Source: JAVJUS01 sp040220455
GTDB lineage: Bacteria > Pseudomonadota > Alphaproteobacteria > DSM-16000 > Inquilinaceae
Direction of reading: 5' to 3'
Length of the DNA stretch: 39,946 bases
NCBI GenBank assembly: GCA_040220455.1
Contig: JAVJUS010000064.1
Coordinates: forward strand, 1-39,946
Part shown: one piece after another, positions 22,983 to 31,377 of the stretch
Layout: every line of letters starts with the position of its first letter
Position numbering within the stretch: position 1 is the first letter of the stretch
Translations under genes and position numbers: made by a program
The notes under the pieces: model-generated
The model's input: the letters and a program-made list of their open reading frames with translations, nothing else
Databases searched by the model: none
Told to the model about the DNA's origin: nothing

Positions 22983-24422
22983 TCATTCGACGACCATGTT
23001 CATGTACTTGACGTTCATGTAGTCGAGGATGCCCTGGGAGCCGCCCTCCCGGCCATAGCCGGATTGCTTGATTCCGCCGAACGGCGCCTCGGCCGTCGCC
23101 ATCGCGAAGGTGTTGACGGCCACCATGCCGGCCTCGATCGCCTCGACGGACTCGTGCGCGCGCTGGAGCGAGCGCGTGAAGACATAGCTCGCCAGCCCCA
23201 TCTCCAGCGAATTCGCCCGCTCCATCACTTCGTCGAAATGCTTGAAGCTCGTGATCGGCGCGATCGGGCCGAACGGCTCCTCGACCATGATCCGGGCGTC
23301 GTCGGCGACGTCGTCGAAGACCGTCGGCTCGAACCAGTAGCCGCGGTTGAAGCCGGCCGGGCGCTGCCCGCCGGTCAGCAGCCGGGCGCCGGAGGCCCGG
23401 GTGTCCTCGACCAGGGCCTCGACCTCCTCCAGCCGCTTGCGCGTGGTCAGCGGGCCGACATCGCTGTCGGGCTCCAGCGCGTGGCCGAGCTTGAGCGCCT
23501 TGGTGGTCTCGACGAAGCTGTCGACGAAGCTGTCCTTGACCGTCTCGTGGACGTAGAAGCGCGAGGGCGAGACGCAGACCTGGCCCGTGTTGCGGTACTT
23601 GGACTGGGCCGCCATGGTCGCGACCTTCCGGGCGTCGACGTCGTCGAAGACGATCACCGGCGCGTGGCCGCCCAGCTCCATCGATACCCGCTTGACCGTG
23701 TCCGCCGCCTCCTTGAGCAGCCGGATGCCGACCGCCGTCGAGCCGGTCAGGGACACCTTGCGCACGGCCTGGGAGGCCATGAGCACCGGGGAGATCACCG
23801 AGGCCTTGCCGGTCAGCAGGTTGACCGCGCCGGCCGGCACGCCGGCGTCGTGCAGGCACGCGATCAGCGCCATGGACCCGCCGGGCGCCTCCTCCGACGG
23901 CCGCACGATCACCGAGCAGCCGGCCCCCAGCGCCGGGGCGATCTTGCGCGCCGGCAGCACGACCGGGAAGTTCCAGGCGGAGAAGGCGGCGACGATGCCC
24001 ACGGGCTCGTAGGTCACGCCGATCCGCCCGCCGGGCAGCCGGCTCTCCACGATCTGGCCGTAGAGGCGCTTGGTCTCCTCCGCGTACCAGTAGAACTGGT
24101 CGATGGCGAGCTGGACCTCGCCGCCGCAGGCTGCCAGTGGCCGGCCGACCTCGAGCGCGATGGTGCGCGCGATGGCGTCCTTGCGCTCGACCATCAGGTC
24201 GGCCGCCTTGCGCAGGATCGCGCCGCGCTCCCAGGCGTTCATGGCGCGCCAGGCCTTCATGCCCTCAGCGGCCGCGGCGATCGCCGCCTCGGCATCCTCC
24301 GGCCCGGCGGCCGGGGCCTCGCCCAGCGTCTCCTCGGTGCCGGGGTCGAGCACCGGATAGGTCGCGCCCGACGCCGCCGGGCGCCACTGACCGCCGATAT
24401 AGAGGCCGTAGTTCTCGTACAT
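22983..24422 (-). CDS. NAD(P)-dependent aldehyde dehydrogenase
   Basis: A 479-residue aldehyde dehydrogenase with a GGAGGGAG ribosome site before the ATG at 24422; the frame opens further upstream but that part overlaps a palindromic repeat. Catalytic residues: N151 (AWNFP), E249 (MELGGHAP) and C283 (NTGQVC). It resembles succinate- and alpha-ketoglutarate-semialdehyde dehydrogenases. The divergent neighbour is a pentonate dehydratase, so a role in oxidising the semialdehyde of a Weimberg-type sugar-acid route is plausible. Glycolaldehyde or lactaldehyde are other possible substrates, as the substrate cannot be fixed from the sequence. Confidence 0.88.
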   Translation of the reverse strand: MYENYGLYIGGQWRPAASGATYPVLDPGTEETLGEAPAAGPEDAEAAIAAAAEGMKAWRAMNAWERGAILRKAADLMVERKDAIARTIALEVGRPLAACGGEVQLAIDQFYWYAEETKRLYGQIVESRLPGGRIGVTYEPVGIVAAFSAWNFPVVLPARKIAPALGAGCSVIVRPSEEAPGGSMALIACLHDAGVPAGAVNLLTGKASVISPVLMASQAVRKVSLTGSTAVGIRLLKEAADTVKRVSMELGGHAPVIVFDDVDARKVATMAAQSKYRNTGQVCVSPSRFYVHETVKDSFVDSFVETTKALKLGHALEPDSDVGPLTTRKRLEEVEALVEDTRASGARLLTGGQRPAGFNRGYWFEPTVFDDVADDARIMVEEPFGPIAPITSFKHFDEVMERANSLEMGLASYVFTRSLQRAHESVEAIEAGMVAVNTFAMATAEAPFGGIKQSGYGREGGSQGILDYMNVKYMNMVVE

Positions 24423-24564
24423 GGTCGCGCTCCCTCCGAAGAGCCGTTTTCGGCCGAACGCTCGCACGAAGCTCCGCCCCTTGCAACAGACGTTGCAATG
24501 GCGCCCGATGACGGAAAAAATGGGCCGGACGGGTGGGTGATGCACGGGCCGCGCGGCCCCTGTT

Positions 24565-24692
24565 CCCTCTCCCCGAGGGAGAGGGTCAGGGTGAGGGGTT
24601 ACCGGCCGCCGCCCTTCGCTCCATCGTCTGCAACCCCTCACCCTCCCACGGCCTGCCGGCCGCGGGTCCCTCCCTCTCCCTCGGGGAGAGGG
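24565..24692. repeat. Palindromic intergenic repeat
   Basis: Between the aldehyde dehydrogenase and the dehydratase, a C/G-rich element consists of nested inverted repeats. CCCTCTCCCCGAGG..GAGAGGG (from 24565) is a hairpin; GTGAGGGGTT (about 24591-24600) is the reverse complement of AACCCCTCAC (about 24632); and CCCTCTCCCTCGGGGAGAGG (from 24672) is a second hairpin. Elements of this type are dispersed in many proteobacterial genomes. It lies in the divergent promoter region, which is unusual for a terminator-like sequence. Confidence 0.7.
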
Positions 24693-24721
24693 GCCGTTCT
24701 CGTCACGAAGGATCGCCCGCC

Positions 24722-26473
24722 ATGACCGACCGCCCGCGCCGCCGCGTCGCCGATCTGCGCAGCCAGCGCTGGTTCGCGCCGGACGATTTGCGCTCCTTCG
24801 GGCACCGCTCGCGGGTCAAGCAGATGGGCTTCTGGCGCGAGGAGTTCGACGGCCGGCCGGTGATCGGGATCGTCAACACCTGGAACGAGTTCAACACCTG
24901 CCACAGCCATTTCCCGGAGCGGGTGCAGGCGATCAAGCGCGGCGTGCTGCAGGCCGGCGGCTTCCCGGTCGAGCTGCCGGCCCTGTCGCTTGGCGAGCAG
25001 CTGATGAAGCCGACCACCATGCTCTACCGCAACATGCTGGCGATGGAGGTGGAGGAGCTGCTGCGCAGCTACCCGGTCGACGGCGCGGTGCTGATGGGCG
25101 GCTGCGACAAGACCACGCCGGGCGTGCTGATGGGCGCGATCAGCATGAACATCCCGGCGATCTACGTCCCCGCCGGGCCGATGCTGCGCGGCCATTGGCG
25201 CGGCGAGACGCTGGGCAGCGGCACCGATGTCTGGCGCTTCTGGGACGACCGGCGGGCCGGCAAGCTCGACGACGCGAGCTGGGGCGAGATCGAGGACGGC
25301 ATCGCCCGCTCGGCCGGCACCTGCATGACCATGGGCACCGCGGCGACGATGATGTCGCTCGCCGAGGCGATGGGCATGAGCCTGCCCGGCGCGTCTGCGA
25401 TCCCGGCGGTCGACGCCAACCACCCGCGCATGGCCTCGGCCAGCGGCCGGCGCATCGTCGAGATGGTGTGGGAGGACCTCAAGCCGACCGACATCCTGTC
25501 CGCGGCGTCGTTCTCCAACGCCATCGCCGTGGACATGGCGATCGGCGGGTCGACCAACGCGATCATCCACCTGATCGCCATCGCCCGGCGGGTCGGCGTG
25601 CCGCTCGACCTGGCGCGCTTCGACGAGCTGTCGGCCGGCATCCCGCTGCTGGCCGATGTCCGGCCCTCGGGCAAGTACGTGATGGAGGACTTCTACTACG
25701 CCGGCGGCCTGCGCGCCCTGCTGGCCAACCTGGCCGAGCGCCTGGATCTGGGCGCCATGACGGTCACCGGCAAGCCGCTGGGCGACGGGCTGGAGCGCGC
25801 GACGGTCCACCCGATGACGGGGGCCGAGGGCGTCATCCGCACCCTCGACGACCCGGTCCAGGCCGCCGGCGCGACGGCGGTGCTCAAGGGCAGCCTGGCG
25901 CCCGACGGCGCGGTCATCAAGCCGACGGCGGCCGAGCCGAGGCTGTGGCGCCATCGCGGCCCGGCGGTCGTGTTCAAGGACATCCGCGACCTCAAGGCCC
26001 GAGTCGATTCCGACGACCTGGACGTGACGGCGGACTCGGTCCTGGTGCTCCAGAACGCCGGGCCGCTGGGCGCGCCGGGCATGCCGGAATGGGGCCAGCT
26101 TCCCGTCCCGAAAAAGCTGCTGCGCCAGGGCGTGCGCGACATCGTGCGGATCTCCGACGCGCGGATGAGCGGGACGAGCTATGGCTGCTGCATCCTGCAT
26201 GTCAGCCCGGAGGCGGCGCTGGGCGGGCCGCTCGCCCTGGTGCGCGACGGCGACATGATCGCGCTCGACGTGGAGGCCCGGCGCCTGGACCTGGAGGTGC
26301 CGGAGGAGGAAATCGCCCGCCGCCGCGCCGAGTGGCACCCGCCCGAGGGGCGGGACAAGGCGCGCGGCTACGTGAAGCTCTACCTGGACCACGTCACCCA
26401 GGCCCACGAGGGCGCCGACTTCGACTTCATGGCCGGCCCCCCGGGATCGACCGAGGAGCCGCAGATCTTCTGA
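24722..26473 (+). CDS. IlvD/Edd-family sugar-acid dehydratase (pentonate type)
   Basis: A 583-residue [Fe-S] dehydratase. Cysteines in NTCHSH (C60), MGGCDKTTPG (C128) and GTCMTMGTA (C201) have the spacing of the [2Fe-2S] ligands in pentonate dehydratases, and the C-terminus GSTEEPQIF is also typical. The N-terminal RSRVKQMGFW is characteristic of the L-arabonate/D-xylonate branch rather than of true IlvD (dihydroxy-acid dehydratase). It removes water from a sugar acid to give the 2-keto-3-deoxy acid. Its divergent aldehyde dehydrogenase neighbour is consistent with non-phosphorylating pentose-acid catabolism; a transporter and regulator are not in view. Confidence 0.88.
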   Translation: MTDRPRRRVADLRSQRWFAPDDLRSFGHRSRVKQMGFWREEFDGRPVIGIVNTWNEFNTCHSHFPERVQAIKRGVLQAGGFPVELPALSLGEQLMKPTTMLYRNMLAMEVEELLRSYPVDGAVLMGGCDKTTPGVLMGAISMNIPAIYVPAGPMLRGHWRGETLGSGTDVWRFWDDRRAGKLDDASWGEIEDGIARSAGTCMTMGTAATMMSLAEAMGMSLPGASAIPAVDANHPRMASASGRRIVEMVWEDLKPTDILSAASFSNAIAVDMAIGGSTNAIIHLIAIARRVGVPLDLARFDELSAGIPLLADVRPSGKYVMEDFYYAGGLRALLANLAERLDLGAMTVTGKPLGDGLERATVHPMTGAEGVIRTLDDPVQAAGATAVLKGSLAPDGAVIKPTAAEPRLWRHRGPAVVFKDIRDLKARVDSDDLDVTADSVLVLQNAGPLGAPGMPEWGQLPVPKKLLRQGVRDIVRISDARMSGTSYGCCILHVSPEAALGGPLALVRDGDMIALDVEARRLDLEVPEEEIARRRAEWHPPEGRDKARGYVKLYLDHVTQAHEGADFDFMAGPPGSTEEPQIF

Positions 26474-26487
26474 AGGTGGCCGGGACC

Positions 26488-26760
26488 GTCGGGATCGCTG
26501 GCGCTCTCCCGACCGACGAAGTCCCCATCTACGCCCCTCTCATGTCGTCATCCCCGCGAAAGCGGGGATCCAGTCGTCGTTCGGTATCACTCGCGACCGG
26601 ATGAATGACGCGCGCCGAAACAACTTGGATCCCCGCCTTCGCGGGGATGACGAATGCATGGACGTTACGAAGGGTGTCTTCGCGACGTCTTCGTGCATTG
26701 AGGCCGTCGTGATTCAACTTGGCATCGGATGTCGGGATCGCTGGCGCTCTGCCGACCTAT
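26488..26760. repeat. Composite palindromic repeat, copy 2
   Basis: This occupies most of the 390-base gap between the dehydratase and the methyltransferase genes, where I see no other gene. The inner 25-base arms are 26546-26570 and 26628-26652, with one mismatch and the same 57-base spacer as copy 1 (11692-11978). Same-direction outer units lie at 26488-26518 and 26731-26760. By eye, similarity between the two copies extends over roughly 230 bases, with much of the spacer also alike. Confidence 0.8.
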
Positions 26761-26863
26761 CACCGCCCCGAACCGCCGACGCTTTTTCGCACGCTCTCCC
26801 CGCCGCCGCATCCGGCTATCCTGCCGGTCGAGCGCCTCGTCGCGCCGGGCGGAGAAGACGCCC

Positions 26864-27607
26864 ATGGCCGAGTCCGATTTCCTGGCCGTCAAGCGCGCCA
26901 TTCCGGCGCCGGTCAAGGACTTCCTGAAGACGAAGGTTCTGCCGCGGCTGCGCACCGACCTGCGCACGACCGACGAGGAGAAGATCCTCGGCCGCAAGGG
27001 CTTCATTCTGGAGACCTTCTCCGCCGCGATCCGGCCGATCTGGGGCGCCTTCTCGGTCGATGACGCCATGCATTTCAGCACGGTGCTGAACATGCAGCGG
27101 ATGTACGGCATCGCGGGCGACATCCTGGAGATCGGCACCTCCTTCGGCCGCTCCGCCGCGCTGATCGGGATGTGGGTCGGGCCGGAGGAGCGGCTGCACC
27201 TGTGCGACGCCTTCGATCTGCCGACGGAGGACTCCTACCGCTCCAAGCCGACGCCGGAGATCGTCATCGGCAACGTCACCCGGGCGAGCGCCATCACGCC
27301 CGAGCAGATCGTCATCCACCGCTGCCTGAGCGACGACCTGGCCCTGGACCCGGGCCGGACCTTCCGCTTCATCCATATCGACGTCGGCCATTCCGACGAC
27401 CAGGTGCACAAGGACCTGGGCCTGGCATTGCGCCACTCGGTCCACGGCACGATCATCGTGGTCGACGACTACGACCACCCGGGCTGGCCCGGCGTGAAGA
27501 CCGGCACCGACCGGTTCCTGCACGAGCACGAACGCCTCCGCGTCCTCGTCGACCTCAACCGCCACGGCGAGCGGGGGCGGAAGCTGTACCTGTTCGTGGG
27601 GGCGTAG
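26864..27607 (+). CDS. SAM-dependent methyltransferase (Methyltransf_24 type)
   Basis: A 247-residue protein starting at 26864 after GGAGA. Motif I is ILEIGTSFGRSAALI, followed by an acidic strand end (LHLCDAFDL). The downstream IHIDVGHSDDQVHKDL and IIVVDDYDHPGW segments match the family-24 class, several of whose members modify sugars, antibiotics or cell-surface polysaccharide. Substrate unknown. The gene stands apart, between a composite repeat and a further inverted repeat. Confidence 0.78.
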   Translation: MAESDFLAVKRAIPAPVKDFLKTKVLPRLRTDLRTTDEEKILGRKGFILETFSAAIRPIWGAFSVDDAMHFSTVLNMQRMYGIAGDILEIGTSFGRSAALIGMWVGPEERLHLCDAFDLPTEDSYRSKPTPEIVIGNVTRASAITPEQIVIHRCLSDDLALDPGRTFRFIHIDVGHSDDQVHKDLGLALRHSVHGTIIVVDDYDHPGWPGVKTGTDRFLHEHERLRVLVDLNRHGERGRKLYLFVGA

Positions 27608-27629
27608 ATCGCCTGAGGCCGAAGGCCGT

Positions 27630-27753
27630 GCGCGAGGGCGCCGACGGAGCCGTTGCGCAGCACGTCACGGCGCTGGGCAACCTACGATCTGGATGAAGCG
27701 TAGGTCGCCCACGGCCACCGGTCGTGCGCGACGGCCCGGAGGGTGCCGTCTCG
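27630..27753. repeat. Imperfect long inverted repeat
   Basis: Left arm 27630-27686 and right arm 27699-27753 are reverse complements at about 70% by eye, centred on 27692. The inner ends are perfect for CCTACG/CGTAGG. It lies after the methyltransferase and before higA, at the 3' ends of converging genes, where a bidirectional terminator would be useful. It is a different repeat family from the others in this window, apart from sharing the CCTACG inner tip. Confidence 0.6.
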
Positions 27754-27777
27754 AAGAAGCGTGGAACGCCCGGGACC

Positions 27778-28083
27778 TCACGCCTGCGCGTAGCGGCGGA
27801 CGTCGATCTCCGCCGCGCGTTGCCGCATGGCGTGACCGTCGGCGATCGCCTGCATCCGCAGCAGCAGGTCCATCGAGACGCCGAAGGCCTTCTCGACCCG
27901 CAGCGCCATCTCGGGCGTCATCGACGCCTTGCCGTTGACGAGGGCCGAGAGCGTGGCTCGGCGCACGCCCAGGATCTCGGCCGCCCGCGTCACCGACAGG
28001 CCGAGCGGCGCCAGAACCTCCTCCCCGACGAAGACTCCCGGATGGGCCGGCGTCATCGCGATCGTCCCCAGATCATCGGTCAA
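27778..28083 (-). CDS. higA: HigA-type antitoxin
   Basis: A 101-residue DNA-binding protein. AHPGVFVGEEVLAPLGLSV near the N-terminus and the Xre helix-turn-helix (RAAEILGVRRATLSALVNGKA) are characteristic of HigA. It lies downstream of the toxin gene and overlaps it by four bases (ATGA), the usual toxin-first order of higBA. HigA would bind HigB and, with it, the operator upstream of the pair. Confidence 0.9.
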   Translation of the reverse strand: MTDDLGTIAMTPAHPGVFVGEEVLAPLGLSVTRAAEILGVRRATLSALVNGKASMTPEMALRVEKAFGVSMDLLLRMQAIADGHAMRQRAAEIDVRRYAQA

Positions 28084-28364
28084 TGGTAATCCTCCAGATC
28101 GAGGTCATGGATCTCGTCGCCCTCGAGGTCGAACGTCAGCCGCCAGTTGCCCGACACCGACAGGCTCCAGGTCCCGCGGCGATCGCCGGTGAGCTGGTGC
28201 AGGCGCCAGCCCGGAAGTCCGTCCAACGCGTCGAGCTCCGGCGCCGCCACCAACGCCGTGAGACGGTTTCGCACGCGCGACACGAGATCCGGCTCGATTC
28301 CGCGCGGGTCGTCTCGTTCCAGTAAACGTCGCAGCCCCTTGTGGCGCACACTGCGAATTCTCAT
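28080..28364 (-). CDS. higB: HigB/RelE-family toxin
   Basis: A 94-residue ribosome-dependent mRNA interferase toxin of the RelE/ParE superfamily, here of the HigB type. The start I choose is the ATG at 28364; a longer frame is open upstream, but MRIRSVRHKGL is the standard start. Hallmarks are GLPGWRLHQLTGDRRGTWSL and the strand-rich end NWRLTFDLEGDEIHDLDLEDYH, which includes the conserved W-R-L-x-F and the terminal D-Y-H catalytic tail. Its expression is probably held down by HigA. Confidence 0.9.
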   Translation of the reverse strand: MRIRSVRHKGLRRLLERDDPRGIEPDLVSRVRNRLTALVAAPELDALDGLPGWRLHQLTGDRRGTWSLSVSGNWRLTFDLEGDEIHDLDLEDYH

Positions 28365-28373
28365 ACCGCGAAT

Positions 28374-28390
28374 GTACGGTTCCGCCGTAC
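28374..28390 (-). promoter_or_regulatory. Putative HigA operator
   Basis: A perfect inverted repeat GTACGG-TTCCG-CCGTAC lies nine bases upstream of the higB start. HigBA operons are usually autoregulated through such palindromes; function here is inferred from position. Confidence 0.6.
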
Positions 28391-28457
28391 GCCGGACAAG
28401 ACCAGCGGCCGGCACCCTCTCGACACCCCGGCCCCCGCCACGCTACCCCTCTCCCCC

Positions 28458-28964
28458 ATGCCACACCCCACGACCACCAGGCCCGATCCCCGCACCTATC
28501 TCACGCCCGCCGGCGCCGCGCGGTTCCGGGCGGAGCTCGACCAGTTGTGGAAGGTCGAGCGGCCGAAGGTGGTGGAGGTCGTGTCCTGGGCGGCCGGCAA
28601 CGGCGACCGGTCGGAGAACGGGGACTACATCTACGGCAAGAAGCGCCTGCGGGAGATCGACCGCCGAGTGCGCTTCCTGACCAAGCGGCTGGAGAGCGCC
28701 GTCGTCGTCGACCCGACGCAGCCCGCCCGGCGCGACCGCGTCTTCTTCGGAGCGATCGTCACCATCCTCGACGACGACGACCGGGAGCGCACGGTCCAGA
28801 TCGTCGGCGCCGACGAGGCGGAGCTGGCCGAGGGCACGATCAGCGTCCTCTCCCCCATGGCCCGCGCCCTGCTCAAGGCCGGCATCGGCGACGAGGTCGA
28901 GCTGCGCACGCCGGGCGGTATCCAGTACCTGGAGGTCAGGGAAATCCGGTATCCGGAGTCGTAG
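28458..28964 (+). CDS. greB: Transcription elongation factor GreB
   Basis: A 168-residue Gre factor. The N-terminal coiled-coil begins YLTPAGAARFRAELDQLW; the GreB-type acidic tip is GNGDRSENGDYIYGKKRLREI, with the D-Y-x-Y-G pattern that separates GreB from GreA. The C-terminal FKBP-like domain ends VELRTPGGIQYLEVREI. It rescues backtracked RNA polymerase by stimulating cleavage of the transcript. The start at 28458 gives the family length. No Shine-Dalgarno is obvious. It faces away from higBA. Confidence 0.9.
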   Translation: MPHPTTTRPDPRTYLTPAGAARFRAELDQLWKVERPKVVEVVSWAAGNGDRSENGDYIYGKKRLREIDRRVRFLTKRLESAVVVDPTQPARRDRVFFGAIVTILDDDDRERTVQIVGADEAELAEGTISVLSPMARALLKAGIGDEVELRTPGGIQYLEVREIRYPES

Positions 28965-28969
28965 GGGGG

Positions 28970-29146
28970 TTTACCACGAAGTGCACGAAGATCACGAAGG
29001 CGCTAGAGCAAGGAAAATGGACATAGCGCCCTTATCCATGACGAATTTTATTGAGCGCCGAAGGCGCTCGACAAAAAACAAGTCTAGAACGTGCTATGGT
29101 TCAATTCGGCATTAAACTTCGTTGTCTTCGTGTTCTTCGTGGTAAA
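28970..29146. repeat. Repeat with ACCACGAAG terminal arms
   Basis: Terminal arms 28970-28999 and 29117-29146 are reverse complements (about 26 of 30 bases) and are internally a three-fold CACGAAG repeat. The 117-base interior is AT-richer than the neighbourhood and has a perfect GAGCGCC-GAA-GGCGCTC hairpin (29053-29069). Structure and size are those of a non-autonomous mobile element (MITE-like), but I see no target duplication. It sits between greB and carA, at their facing 3' ends. Confidence 0.65.
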
Positions 29147-29173
29147 TCCTGACAACGGCCGCCATGGCTTCAC

Positions 29174-30361
29174 TCAACCGACCTGCCCCTTCGCCGTCTC
29201 GATCGCCTCGGCGAAGCGGTCGAAGAGGTAGTGGCTGTCCTTCGGGCCGGGCGAGGCCTCCGGGTGGTACTGGACCGAGAAGACCGGCCGGTCGGTCATC
29301 CGCAGGCCCTCGTTGGTGCCGTCGAACAGGCTGACATGGGTCGCCTCGACGCCGGCGGGCAGGCTGTCGGCGACGACCTCGAAGCCGTGGTTTTGGCTGG
29401 TGATCTCCACCTTGCCGGTGGCGAGATCCTTGACCGGATGGTTGGCGCCGCGGTGGCCGAGCGCCATCTTCTCCGTCCGGGCGCCCAATGCCCGTGCCAG
29501 GATCTGGTGGCCGAGGCAGATGCCGAAGACCGGCTTGCCGGTCTCCACCAGCGCGCGCACCGTCGGCACCGCGTACTCCCCCGTCGCCGCCGGGTCGCCC
29601 GGGCCGTTGGACAGGAAGACGCCGTCGGGCTCGTGGCGCAGGATGTCCTCCGCCGTCGCGCTCGCCGGCACCACCGTGACCTTCGCCCCGATCGTGGCGA
29701 GGCAGCGCAGGATGTTGCGCTTGGCGCCGTAGTCGACGGCGACCACGTGGAAGCGCGGCGCCTGCTGCCGGCCGTAGCCGTCGGGATAGGCCCACTCCGT
29801 CTCGTCCCAGGCATAGGCCTGGCGGCAGCTCACCTCCGCGGCCAGGTCCATGCCGACGAGGCCGGGCCAGCCCCTGGCGGTGGCGAGGGCGGCCGGCAGG
29901 TCGAAGCGGCCGTCGGGCGCATGGACGAGCACGCCCGTCGGCGCGCCGATGTCGCGGATGCGCCGGGCCAGCCGGCGTGTGTCGACGCCCGAAATGCCCG
30001 GCAGGTCGTAGCTCTTCAGCCACGCGTCCAGCGCCTTGGCCGAGCGCCAGTTCGACGGCGCGGTAACATCCTCGCGCAGCACCAGGCCGCGCGCGGCCGG
30101 CGTCGTCGTCTCCAGGTCCTCCGGCGTCGTGCCGACATTGCCGACATGCGGGAAGGTGAAGGTGATGATCTGCCCGGCATAGGACGGATCGGTCAGGATC
30201 TCCTGGTAGCCGGTCATGGAGGTGTTGAAGCAGACCTCTCCCACCACGGTGCCGGCCGCGCCCAGCCCGCGACCCCAGACGACCGAGCCGTCGGCGAGCA
30301 CCAGCGCGGCGGTCGCGCCGGGCGGCGGGGTCGGAGCGGAAGGCGGCGCGGTCGAGGTCAT
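29174..30361 (-). CDS. carA: Carbamoyl-phosphate synthase small subunit
   Basis: A 395-residue glutaminase subunit which supplies ammonia to CarB for carbamoyl phosphate, for arginine and pyrimidine synthesis. N-terminal domain signature: GEVCFNTSMTGYQEILTDPSY. The C-terminal class I amidotransferase domain has the nucleophile in FGICLGHQ and catalytic His/Glu in QYHPEASPGP. The start at 30361 is the normal length; a much longer open frame upstream overlaps the divergent yqeY. carB is not in the window. Confidence 0.96.
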   Translation of the reverse strand: MTSTAPPSAPTPPPGATAALVLADGSVVWGRGLGAAGTVVGEVCFNTSMTGYQEILTDPSYAGQIITFTFPHVGNVGTTPEDLETTTPAARGLVLREDVTAPSNWRSAKALDAWLKSYDLPGISGVDTRRLARRIRDIGAPTGVLVHAPDGRFDLPAALATARGWPGLVGMDLAAEVSCRQAYAWDETEWAYPDGYGRQQAPRFHVVAVDYGAKRNILRCLATIGAKVTVVPASATAEDILRHEPDGVFLSNGPGDPAATGEYAVPTVRALVETGKPVFGICLGHQILARALGARTEKMALGHRGANHPVKDLATGKVEITSQNHGFEVVADSLPAGVEATHVSLFDGTNEGLRMTDRPVFSVQYHPEASPGPKDSHYLFDRFAEAIETAKGQVG

Positions 30362-30586
30362 GGCGGCGGCTCGGCTTGAACGCTCGGGGATACGAAGGAT
30401 CCACCCCCGAGTCCGATCGGTCGCCGGCCGGACGCAGAGGGGGTGCACGACGTCGCCGGGGCTTGCGCCGCCGGCGACGCACCGCATATAGCCTCGCTCG
30501 ACGGTGGACGCCACCCCGCCCGGCCCGGGCCGGCCGGATCGTTGCGGGACAACAGGCGGCCGGCCGACGGCTGAAGGTTCGTTGCC

Positions 30587-31042
30587 ATGATACGCCAGGA
30601 GATCAACGAGGCGCTCAAGCAGGCGATGCGCGCGAAGGACGAGACCGCCGTGTCGACCCTGCGCCTCATCATCGCGGCCGTGAAGGACCGCGACATCGCC
30701 GCCCGCGCCAAGGGCAACACCGACGGCGTGCCGGACGACGAGATCCGCGCCCTGCTCCAGACCATGGTCAAGCAGCGCCGCGAATCGATCGCGCTGTACG
30801 AGCAGGGCGGCCGGCTCGACCTGGCGGAGACCGAGCAGGCCGAGATCCGGGTCATCGAGCGCTTCCTGCCCCGCCAGCTGGGCGAGCAGGAGACGCGCGT
30901 CGCGGTCGAGCAGGTGATCGACGAGATCGGCGCCGACAGCCTCAAGGACATGGGCCGCACCATGGCCACCCTGCGCGAGCGCTATGCCGGGCGGATGGAC
31001 TTCGCCATGGCCAGCGGCATGGTGAAGACCCAGCTCGCCTGA
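30587..31042 (+). CDS. GatB/YqeY domain protein
   Basis: A 151-residue YqeY family protein: helical N-terminal half (ALKQAMRAKDETAVSTLRLI) and the C-terminal tail domain (FLPRQLGEQETRVAVEQVI). The family resembles the tRNA-binding tail of GatB. Its cellular role is not settled. Its place between carA and dnaG is a common alphaproteobacterial arrangement and is one of the grounds for the taxonomic call. Confidence 0.93.
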   Translation: MIRQEINEALKQAMRAKDETAVSTLRLIIAAVKDRDIAARAKGNTDGVPDDEIRALLQTMVKQRRESIALYEQGGRLDLAETEQAEIRVIERFLPRQLGEQETRVAVEQVIDEIGADSLKDMGRTMATLRERYAGRMDFAMASGMVKTQLA

Positions 31043-31377
31043 GGGTCGGAGGGCGCGGGCTCTCCGAGTCGCGCGCCATCGTCCCAGCCTTCTCCGACCA
31101 GGTGCCACCCGGCGCCGTTGCGCCGGGCCGCGTGCACGCCGAAGCTGGCCCGGGCGATCGGGCCGTCCTATCCTCGCCCGGTGCCATGTGACAGCCGGTC
31201 GGTGTCCCGTGACGGGAGCCCGGCACAGGACGGCCCTCGCGAAACCACGCGAAACCGCGGGTTCGCTCCGGCATGTGACACGGGGCGCCGGTGATGTGAC
31301 ACTCGGCTGTCACGGGTGTTTCTCGAAATGCCGGGGCTAGCCGCCCCGCTCTTGACCCAGGGGGACCGCCCCGACCC
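31043..31377 (+). other. dnaG upstream region with three ATGTGACA boxes
   Basis: No gene is seen in this 335-base gap. Exact ATGTGACA octamers occur at 31186, 31273 and 31294. The last forms a perfect inverted repeat, GTGACA-CTCGGC-TGTCAC (31296-31313), about 65 bases before the dnaG start. This suggests a binding site in the dnaG promoter, and the repetition could be cooperative sites. I cannot name the factor. No good -35/-10 pair stands out. Confidence 0.4.

Noticed and set aside
24423..24641. Longer N-terminus for the aldehyde dehydrogenase
   Set aside because: The additional residues would be translated from the palindromic repeat, and the ATG at 24422 has an excellent ribosome site and family-typical start.
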